Under the pieces are notes generated by a model that was not told the DNA's origin, did not search any database, and worked only from the letters and a program-made list of their open reading frames with translations. This document shows positions 1-4,609 of a stretch of DNA of 6,776 bases, piece by piece. The DNA is from Deltaproteobacteria bacterium. Lineage in GTDB: Bacteria > Myxococcota_A > UBA9160. Position numbers and translations under genes: made by a program. Position 1 is the first letter of the stretch. Each line of letters begins with the position of its first letter. The DNA is taken from contig DOUU01000149.1 in assembly GCA_003520425.1 (NCBI GenBank), positions 1-6,776 of the forward strand, read 5' to 3'.

Positions 1-870
1 CGTCTCCCCGGCCGCCCCGTCGGGAGCGAACTCTTCGACTCCGTCCGGGAAGTGGCCGCAGAAGATGATCGTGAAGGCCCAGACGTTGCGGACCAAGTTC
101 GCGGTCGCGTTGGCCGCGAGGTTCGCCAAGAGAGAGGGACCGGAGAGCAAAGGGAAAAGGATGTAGTCCTTCAGTATCTGGCGGCCCGCCTTTCGGCGCA
201 TCGCCCGCACGAGGGGTCGAACCTCTCCCCAGCGGCGCTCACCGCCGTGGATTCGTTCGATCTCGAGGTCGTGCAGCATCACGCCCCACTGGAAGAGTAC
301 CGCGAGAAGGAATGCATACACCGGGTTGCCGAGATCCTTCGGGCTCCACTCCTGGTGGGAACTGATCCGCAACACTCCGTACCCAAGATCGCGGTCCTTG
401 CCCAAGATGTTGGTATGCGTGTGATGCATGAAGTTGTGGGAGTGACGCCACTGGTCACCGGGGCAGACGTTGTCCCACTCGAACGTGCCCGACGCCAGCG
501 TGGGGTCGCCGGTCCAGTCGTATTGGCCATGCATCACATTGTGGCCAATTTCCATGTTGTCCAGGATCTTCGACAGGGAAAGGGCAATCACGCCGCCCAG
601 CCAAAGCGGTGGCAGCAAGGCGAGCTGCAGCATGCCGCGGGCAGCGACCTCAAGGCCACGCTGCCAGCGGATGATGCGGCGGATGTAGTCAACGTCCTCC
701 GCACCGAGATCCGCGAGGACGCGCAAACGGATGGCATCGAGCTCAGCACCGAACGACTCCACGTGCTCGGGCGCGAGGCGGTGGCGAAGCGCGGCACTCC
801 CCACGGGCTCGGGTTTCGCTGCCCGTGCCGGGGCTGTGCGCGAGCGGGATCGCAAGCGGGTGATTGTCAT
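1..870 (-). CDS. desB: Membrane fatty acyl desaturase, DesB-like (partial, C-terminus outside window)
   Basis: Reads from an ATG at 870-868 down to position 1 with no stop: 290 residues, with the C-terminal part missing. It belongs to the membrane fatty acid desaturase family, di-iron enzymes that use O2 and electrons to put a cis double bond into an acyl chain. Two of the three histidine boxes are visible: HNVMH at residues 110-114 and HNFMHH at 145-150, the latter inside an HSHNFMHHTH stretch. Hydrophobic segments lie near residues 80-101, 184-199, 236-252 and 258-272. The third box (HxxHH) would lie beyond the window edge. A good Shine-Dalgarno AAGGAG (881-876) precedes the ATG by 5 nt. 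The gene follows desC by 24 nt on the same strand, so they form an operon in which DesC supplies electrons. The family is clear. The acyl-CoA delta-9 role and the symbol rest on synteny with the Pseudomonas aeruginosa desT-desCB locus. A DesA3-type enzyme of the same family is the main alternative. Confidence 0.9.
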   Translation of the reverse strand, partial: MTITRLRSRSRTAPARAAKPEPVGSAALRHRLAPEHVESFGAELDAIRLRVLADLGAEDVDYIRRIIRWQRGLEVAARGMLQLALLPPLWLGGVIALSLSKILDNMEIGHNVMHGQYDWTGDPTLASGTFEWDNVCPGDQWRHSHNFMHHTHTNILGKDRDLGYGVLRISSHQEWSPKDLGNPVYAFLLAVLFQWGVMLHDLEIERIHGGERRWGEVRPLVRAMRRKAGRQILKDYILFPLLSGPSLLANLAANATANLVRNVWAFTIIFCGHFPDGVEEFAPDGAAGET

Positions 871-875
871 GACGA

Positions 876-881
876 CTCCTT
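876..881 (-). promoter_or_regulatory. Ribosome binding site of desB
   Basis: On the minus strand this reads AAGGAG, 5 nt before the desB ATG at 870. It fixes the desB start, and it contrasts with desC, which has no recognisable Shine-Dalgarno. The second gene of the operon therefore has its own canonical initiation signal. Confidence 0.75.
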
Positions 882-894
882 GCGTGGAATGAGG

Positions 895-2013
895 TCAGAG
901 GTCGAGCGACACGTCGCCGCCGGGGACGTGGACGCACAGCTGCAGGTCGGCGTCGACAACGGTGCGGGTCATCCCTGTGCGCGCGTCGCGGACCGTGCCG
1001 CGGTGGATACGGCGCGTGCAGGTATGACAGATCCCCATGCGACAGCCGTGTGCGGGCTTGAGCCCCGCGGCCTCGGCCAACTCCAGCAGCGTGCGGCCAT
1101 CGGCATTGATCTCGATCCCGCTGCGCTCGAAGCGAACGGCGCCGCACGGGCCGGGGCCAGACTCAGAGGCCGGAAGGCCGGGGGTGAACGCCTCGGTGTG
1201 GAGTCGTTTCCCCAAGTCTTCCCGGTCGAACCGCGCGCGGAGCGCGTGCATCAGCGGCCCGGGGCCGCACACGTAGGTTTCGGCAATACGCCACGCGGGG
1301 TCGGCGGCCCCGAGGTGGGCATCGCAAAAGAGACCGTTCAGCTCGCCTCGCCCTGGCTCCTCGGTAAATGCGCGCAGGACCCGCACATTGGGATGCTCGT
1401 CGGAGAGCCGCGCGAGCTCGGCCCGGTAGGGCATCTCGGCCTCGTGAGGAGAGTAGTGGATGAACGCCACCGAGCCGCGGTGATCTTCGTCGCAGAGCGT
1501 GCGAAGCATCGACAGCACCGGTGTGATGCCGCTTCCGCCGCTGATCAGCACCAGCCCTTCGGGTCGGACAGCCGGCAGGACGAACTCCCCCTCGGCGCGG
1601 CTCAGACCGACCACCATTCCGCGGTGAGCCTCAGCGTACAGATACGACGAGACGAGGCCGCCCGCGTGCACCTTGACGGTGAGCTCGAAGGAATCGTCGC
1701 GATGCGCCGACGATGCCATCGAGTAGCAGCGGGTCTGGTGTACGCCGTCGATCTCGACGCTCAGCCGCGTGTATTGGCCGGCTTCGAAGCCTGTCCAGCC
1801 CCCATTCGGCACGAGGGTCATCGTGACGCTGCCAGCCGCTTGGCGGCGTACCTCAATCACCCTGGCCCGGACGTCTCGCGTCGACCACGTGGGATCGACC
1901 CACTCGAGGTAGCGATCGATCCCGTGCGGCGTTGCCAGCGCGTCGAGTGCAGTCACAAGCCGCGGGAGAAGGCGCGGCCGGGCAGAGCGGAGAGCTTTGG
2001 CTTCAGTAAACAT
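895..2013 (-). CDS. desC: Ferredoxin-NAD(P)H oxidoreductase with C-terminal 2Fe-2S domain, DesC-like electron donor
   Basis: A 372-residue flavin/iron-sulfur reductase that should pass electrons from NAD(P)H through FAD and a 2Fe-2S cluster to the desaturase. Domains in order: a short basic N-terminus; an FAD-binding barrel at about 51-148 with the RCYS motif at 95-98; an NAD(P)-binding domain at about 153-265 with ISGGSGITPV at 157-166 and CGPG at 249-252; and a plant-type ferredoxin domain at about 293-372. The cluster ligands are C324, C329, C332 (CX4CX2C) and C360. The reading frame stays open upstream to 2328, but ATG 2013-2011 is chosen because a consensus promoter ends 6 nt before it, which would make the message leaderless. 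No Shine-Dalgarno is visible. The stop at 897-895 is 24 nt before desB. The order desC-desB with a divergent TetR gene matches the DesT-controlled desCB operon of P. aeruginosa. Function by family is strong; the specific partner is inferred from the operon. Confidence 0.92.
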   Translation of the reverse strand: MFTEAKALRSARPRLLPRLVTALDALATPHGIDRYLEWVDPTWSTRDVRARVIEVRRQAAGSVTMTLVPNGGWTGFEAGQYTRLSVEIDGVHQTRCYSMASSAHRDDSFELTVKVHAGGLVSSYLYAEAHRGMVVGLSRAEGEFVLPAVRPEGLVLISGGSGITPVLSMLRTLCDEDHRGSVAFIHYSPHEAEMPYRAELARLSDEHPNVRVLRAFTEEPGRGELNGLFCDAHLGAADPAWRIAETYVCGPGPLMHALRARFDREDLGKRLHTEAFTPGLPASESGPGPCGAVRFERSGIEINADGRTLLELAEAAGLKPAHGCRMGICHTCTRRIHRGTVRDARTGMTRTVVDADLQLCVHVPGGDVSLDL

Positions 2014-2022
2014 ATGTGCACT
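2005..2022. promoter_or_regulatory. Operator O1 for the DesT-like regulator, over the desC -10 and start codon
   Basis: AGTAAACATATGTGCACT is an 18-bp imperfect palindrome of the form AGTnnACATATGTnnACT, with 14 of 18 positions symmetric. It contains the desC ATG (2013-2011) and half of the -10 hexamer. The same pattern recurs at 2033-2050. Palindromes of about this size are the known targets of the FabR/DesT family, and the gene of such a regulator starts 130 bp away. Binding is inferred. Confidence 0.65.
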
Positions 2023-2048
2023 ATAAGATTTGAGTGCACAACTGTCAA
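2020..2048 (-). promoter_or_regulatory. Sigma70-type promoter of the desC-desB operon
   Basis: On the minus strand the -35 hexamer TTGACA (2048-2043) is a perfect match. It is followed by exactly 17 bp and the -10 hexamer TATAGT (2025-2020), which has five of six consensus bases. The desC ATG begins 6 nt after the -10, so transcription would be expected to start on or within a base or two of the ATG. Two palindromic operators overlap the promoter: one covers the -35 (2033-2050), the other the -10 and start codon (2005-2022). That geometry suits repression by blocking RNA polymerase. Confidence 0.75.
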
Positions 2049-2050
2049 CT
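2033..2050. promoter_or_regulatory. Operator O2 for the DesT-like regulator, over the desC -35
   Basis: AGTGCACAACTGTCAACT is an 18-bp palindrome of the form AGTnnACAnnTGTnnACT. It agrees with the reverse complement of O1 at 14 of 18 positions, including AGTGCACA in the first half. It contains the whole -35 hexamer of the desC promoter. The centre-to-centre distance to O1 is 28 bp. The facing halves of O1 and O2 also form a perfect 8-bp inverted repeat with a 10-bp spacer (TGTGCACT at 2015-2022, AGTGCACA at 2033-2040), so a single composite site is an alternative reading. Confidence 0.65.
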
Positions 2051-2082
2051 TCAGCTAGGGAGGATGGAGATTCCGGCGAAAA

Positions 2083-2091
2083 TGCTATAGA
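2083..2091 (+). promoter_or_regulatory. Candidate extended -10 promoter of desT
   Basis: TGCTATAGA is an extended -10 element (TGn followed by TATAGA), about 60 bp before the desT start. There is no convincing -35 hexamer at 16-18 bp, which is tolerable for extended -10 promoters. It is the best promoter-like sequence on this strand between the divergent genes. Confidence 0.4.
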
Positions 2092-2113
2092 ATCCGGCAG
2101 TTCGCGGGAATTC

Positions 2114-2131
2114 AGTGTACGGACGTAAACA
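2114..2131. promoter_or_regulatory. Possible third, degenerate DesT operator upstream of desT
   Basis: AGTGTACGGACGTAAACA keeps the layout of O1 and O2 (AGTnnACgnncGTnnACa), matching nine of the twelve fixed positions. It lies 20 bp before the desT start and downstream of the candidate desT promoter, a position that would suit weak autoregulation. A chance match of this quality in a 140-bp interval is not negligible, so confidence is low. Confidence 0.3.
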
Positions 2132-2151
2132 CCAGAGCGCCGGGGAGCATC

Positions 2152-2859
2152 GTGGGTCGCCGCCACGACCACAGCGACATCGAATCGCGCATGGAACGCA
2201 AGGAACGCACGCGTCATGCGCTCTTGAGCTCCACGCTCAGGCTGCTTTCCAAGCACAGCTTCGAGAGCATCAGCTTGCGTGAGGTCACCCGCGAGTCCGG
2301 CATCACCCCCACCGCCTTCTACCGGCATTTCGAAGGCATGGAGGATCTCGGCCTAGCCCTCGTCGACGAAGCCTTCGGTTCGCTGCACGACATGGTGCGC
2401 GCGGCCCGCAGCGATACATCGACATACGACGACGTTATCCGCCGATCGGTGCAGATCGTCGTGACACACGTTCGCGAGCATCGCGATCACATGCGATTCA
2501 TCGCGCGTGAGCGCTACGGCGGCGTACGTCGATTGCGGCGCGTCATCCGCACGGAGCTGGATTTGTTCGCCAACGAACTCGCCGTCGACCTGAGCCGCTT
2601 CCCGGAGCTGGCCGGTTGGACTCGCAGCGACCGGCAGATGTTCGCCGACCTGCTCGTCGAGATCGTGGTGTCCGCAGTGGGCCGCCTCACAGAGGCGCAC
2701 CCTGAAGAGGAGGGTGAGCTCGCAAGACGCATCGAGAAGCAGCTGCGCCTTGTCGTGATCGGCGTGCCCGGTTGGCGCTCCCAGCCCGAGAAGAGGAGCG
2801 GCCAAGCCAGCGGGGCTCCCATGGCGCAAGAAAGAGGTCTCGAGCCGTCAGCGAAGTAG
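2152..2859 (+). CDS. desT: TetR-family transcriptional regulator of unsaturated fatty acid synthesis, DesT/FabR type
   Basis: A 235-residue repressor with an N-terminal TetR DNA-binding domain (about residues 17-63). The recognition region is LREVTRESGITPTAFYRHF at residues 42-60, followed by LGLALVDEAF. This is very close to the FabR/DesT subgroup, which senses the saturation state of acyl-CoA or acyl-ACP. The C-terminal half is the helical ligand-binding and dimer domain, with an R-rich, E-rich stretch and an LRLVVIGVPGW segment resembling the FabR/DesT ending. A polar tail of about 25 residues follows. The GTG start is preferred because GGGGAG (2142-2147) lies 4 nt before it. ATG 2191, 13 codons later, lacks a Shine-Dalgarno but still keeps the whole domain. 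It is divergent from desC and the likely ligand of the palindromes at 2005-2050. Known DesT represses desCB when bound to unsaturated acyl-CoA and releases with saturated acyl-CoA; applying that here is inference. Confidence 0.88.
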   Translation: MGRRHDHSDIESRMERKERTRHALLSSTLRLLSKHSFESISLREVTRESGITPTAFYRHFEGMEDLGLALVDEAFGSLHDMVRAARSDTSTYDDVIRRSVQIVVTHVREHRDHMRFIARERYGGVRRLRRVIRTELDLFANELAVDLSRFPELAGWTRSDRQMFADLLVEIVVSAVGRLTEAHPEEEGELARRIEKQLRLVVIGVPGWRSQPEKRSGQASGAPMAQERGLEPSAK

Positions 2860-2990
2860 TCAGGTTGGCTTCGACGGGCGAGCGCAGTCTTGAGGGATGA
2901 TGGCGTCGGAAGATGGGCTCGGGCAGCGGGCTCGCGCGGCCGTCTCTTCGCGAGGATGATCCGAGAGAGAGGAACCGAGCTGAATGAAGT

Positions 2991-3022
2991 GGGCGCTCGA
3001 GTACCCTTGCCCCCGAGCGCCC
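2991..3022. terminator. Hairpin between convergent desT and hsp20, possible bidirectional terminator
   Basis: GGGCGCTCG (2991-2999) and CGAGCGCCC (3014-3022) form a perfect 9-bp GC-rich stem with a 14-nt loop, lying between the 3' ends of two convergent genes. No T-run follows on either strand, so it is not a textbook intrinsic terminator. It could be a weak terminator or an mRNA 3'-end stabiliser. I see no gene in the rest of 2860-3130; a second, weaker 6-bp stem lies at 2931-2954. Confidence 0.45.
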
Positions 3023-3130
3023 GTTCCCATCCGTGGAATTTCCTTTAGCGAATCGAAGGTCTGCACCCCCAGAGATCGTTCCTCATGAGCGGCTCGACTC
3101 TCAAGGATTTCTCCCTTGCCGTCTGCAGGC

Positions 3131-3622
3131 TCACTTGATCGCGATCGTCTTTGGCTTCGTCTCCTCTCGCTTTCCGATCCGCAGCGTGAGAATGCCGTCC
3201 TTGTAGGACGCATCGATGCGATCGGGGGTCGCGTTCGCAGGCAGCGTGAACGAGCGACTGAATGAGCCATACGAACGCTCGACCCAGCGCGTGCGCTCCC
3301 CCTTCTTCTCCTCGCGCTCCGATTTCTTCTCCCCGCGCACCGTGAGCACGCCGTCCGTCATCTCGACAGAGACGTCTTCCTTGCGCACGCCAGGAAGCTC
3401 GACGGTTACCACGTACTCATTGTCCGCCTCGTGGAGATCGAGCGCCGGCACAAGCTCCCCGCGGGCGAATGGCCGCTCCCCAAACACTTCCTCCATCAGC
3501 CGGCTGAGCCGTCCCCGACCCATGAGCGCGCGGAACGGATCCCAGCGCGTGAACGCCTCCAGCTCGCCGAATGGATCCCAGCGGGCAAGCCCCTTCGTCT
3601 CCTGCTCGTGCTTCTCTGCCAT
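3131..3622 (-). CDS. Small heat shock protein, Hsp20/alpha-crystallin family
   Basis: A 163-residue ATP-independent chaperone expected to form oligomers that hold unfolding proteins for refolding by DnaK/ClpB. The alpha-crystallin domain spans about residues 60-150, from the ALDLHEADNEYVVTVELPG strand region to the DGILTLRIGK signature at 142-151. The C-terminal I-x-I oligomer anchor is I160-A161-I162, one residue before the end. The charged loop at about 98-112 (EKKSEREEKKGERTRW) matches class A bacterial sHSPs. The N-terminal arm carries the motif RWDPF twice, at 14-18 and 26-30. ATG 3622 is preceded by a purine-rich AAGGAAG stretch about 8 nt away. It is convergent with desT and divergent from the GFA gene, so it is probably transcribed alone. 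A sigma54-like element lies about 70-85 bp upstream. The family assignment is secure; substrates are unknown. Confidence 0.95.
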   Translation of the reverse strand: MAEKHEQETKGLARWDPFGELEAFTRWDPFRALMGRGRLSRLMEEVFGERPFARGELVPALDLHEADNEYVVTVELPGVRKEDVSVEMTDGVLTVRGEKKSEREEKKGERTRWVERSYGSFSRSFTLPANATPDRIDASYKDGILTLRIGKREETKPKTIAIK

Positions 3623-3690
3623 GGTGTTTCTTCCTTCGGATTGGAATTGAACTCCCCGCCAAGCCTGCGGCGGAATGACGCCTCTTCGAC

Positions 3691-3706
3691 TGCATCAGTC
3701 GTGCCG
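3691..3706 (-). promoter_or_regulatory. Candidate sigma54 (-24/-12) promoter for the hsp20 gene
   Basis: On the minus strand this reads CGGCACGACTGATGCA. It has the invariant GG and GC dinucleotides separated by exactly 10 nt, with CACG after the GG and TGCA at the -12 box, close to the TGGCACG-N4-TTGCA consensus (mismatches: C for the first T, A for the first T of TTGC). Transcription would start near 3680 and give a leader of about 58 nt. No sigma32 -35/-10 pair of good quality was found in this gap. Confidence 0.45.
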
Positions 3707-3793
3707 CGCGCCGGGCTCTCGAGGAGAGTTCACCCGCCTTGCATGTGGCCCGCTGACACGCAAGAGGGCCCATATGGGGCAGATCGGCGCACC

Positions 3794-3808
3794 AGTGTTG
3801 TGCACACT
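3794..3808. promoter_or_regulatory. Inverted repeat upstream of the hsp20 sigma54-like element
   Basis: AGTGTTGTGCACACT has 5-bp arms AGTGT/ACACT around a 5-bp centre, and also contains the 6-bp palindrome GTGCAC. It sits about 90-100 bp upstream of the -24 box on the minus strand, the usual distance for an enhancer site of a sigma54 activator. It is also about 85 bp upstream of the GFA gene, so it could serve either gene or neither. Confidence 0.3.
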
Positions 3809-3893
3809 TGCCGCGCGGCGCGCGGTGTGATTGGACCCCATAGCTTGGCCGATGCAGAATCGCTGAGAGCGAGCAAGAGGAGGAGGAGATCGC

Positions 3894-4307
3894 ATGCTCG
3901 AGGGCGGCTGCCTCTGCGGCGGTGTGCGCTTCCGCGTCACAGGCAAGCTTGGACCTGCCGTCTACTGCCATTGCAAGCAGTGCCAACGCGCCTCGGGCTC
4001 CGCCTTCGCGGCCAATGCCCCGGCACGAACTCGCTACTTCGAACTCACCTCTGGGGATGACCTCGTGTCCGAGTACGAGTCGTCACCCGGGAAGTACCGC
4101 GCGTTCTGTCGCCGCTGTGGTTCCCCTGTGTACAGCCGCCGCGACGCGGACCCAGAGATCCGGCGCATCCGTCTTGGCACCCTTGATTCTGATCCGCAGC
4201 GGCGCCCTCTCGCTCACTTCTGGGTTGCCTCAAAGGCGCCGTGGCACTCCATCAACGACTCCCTCCCTCAGTACCCGGAGGACTTCGTCCCCGAAAAGAG
4301 TCGGTAG
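3894..4307 (+). CDS. GFA (glutathione-dependent formaldehyde-activating)/CENP-V domain zinc protein
   Basis: A 137-residue single-domain protein. All seven cysteines of the GFA zinc fold are present: C6 and C8 (GGCLCGGVRF), C25, C27 and C30 (CHCKQCQ), and C72 and C75 (FCRRCGSPVY). The C-terminal HFWVASKAPWHSI region (108-120) is also typical. The length is normal for the family. The founding member was proposed to help formaldehyde react with glutathione, but most family members have no proven reaction, so a specific substrate is not claimed. The start is well supported: AGGAGGAGGAG (3878-3888) lies 5 nt before the ATG, an unusually strong and repetitive ribosome binding site that suggests efficient translation. 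No formaldehyde dehydrogenase or glutathione gene lies next to it in the window. It is divergent from hsp20 and probably monocistronic, since a 302-bp gap follows. Confidence 0.92.
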   Translation: MLEGGCLCGGVRFRVTGKLGPAVYCHCKQCQRASGSAFAANAPARTRYFELTSGDDLVSEYESSPGKYRAFCRRCGSPVYSRRDADPEIRRIRLGTLDSDPQRRPLAHFWVASKAPWHSINDSLPQYPEDFVPEKSR

Positions 4308-4609
4308 GTGCATTCTGCTGGAAGGGTGCAGGCCCTCGCGGCAGGGCACGGTCTGGATGTGGAGGATTCGCCCGACCTGCTCCTGCCGCGCCGCGCAACG
4401 AAAAGGAGAGAGGAGATCCATACCCACACCTTGACGCCGCTCCTCGTGCTCCTCGTTGGAGCACCCCACCCCTGCGGGCCGAAGGAAGCTCCGCCACGAC
4501 CGCTCCGGAGAAATCAGACGTAGAATCAGGGACGAGGACCAGCGCACTCGCAACGCCCCCACGAACTCAAGATCGGGGTGGCGAACCCTCCCAGCTAGGG
4601 GTGAAACCG
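4308..4609. other. Intergenic region, no supported gene
   Basis: There are 302 bp between the GFA stop and the channel start. A small stem, GCCCT (4332-4336) with AGGGC (4343-4347), 25 bp after the GFA stop, may be part of its 3' end; no T-run follows. A purine-rich, Shine-Dalgarno-like run at 4400-4415 is not followed by a start codon at a usable distance. TAGAAT near 4520-4525 resembles a -10 hexamer but has no -35 partner, so the channel promoter is not located with confidence. The frame open from GTG 4308 to 4523 has no ribosome binding site and no recognisable protein features. Confidence 0.5.

Noticed and set aside
52..2058. A 668-codon open frame on the plus strand opposite desB and desC
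   Set aside because: Its codon boundaries coincide exactly with those of desB, and desB and desC on the other strand carry clear histidine boxes, flavin motifs and iron-sulfur ligands. The antisense product is rich in Arg, Ala, His and Gln without domains. It is a GC-bias shadow.
3623..3660. RNA thermometer in the hsp20 leader (TTCC pairing with the GGAA of the ribosome binding site)
   Set aside because: Only a 4-bp stem with an 8-nt loop can be drawn. It lacks the four-U or ROSE motifs, so it is not above chance.
3769..3778. Palindrome CCCATATGGG and the CCCCATAT it creates on the minus strand, read as a sigma32 -10 box for hsp20
   Set aside because: There is no CTTGAA-like -35 at 13-17 bp upstream, and it lies about 150 bp from the start codon.
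3811..3825. GC-rich inverted repeat CCGCGC/GCGCGG in the hsp20-GFA gap
   Set aside because: Alternating CG sequence forms such palindromes often in GC-rich DNA. It has no terminator or operator context.
3831..3860. TTGGAC, 18 bp, CAGAAT as a promoter for the GFA gene
   Set aside because: Only about three and four of six bases match the hexamers, so it is not distinguishable from background in this sequence.
4308..4523. A possible 71-residue gene starting at GTG directly after the GFA stop, or a shorter one from TTG 4431 with a hydrophobic LTPLLVLLVGAP start
   Set aside because: The GTG has no ribosome binding site. The TTG lies 15 nt after the purine-rich run, too far for normal initiation, and gives only 30 residues. 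There is no conserved motif.
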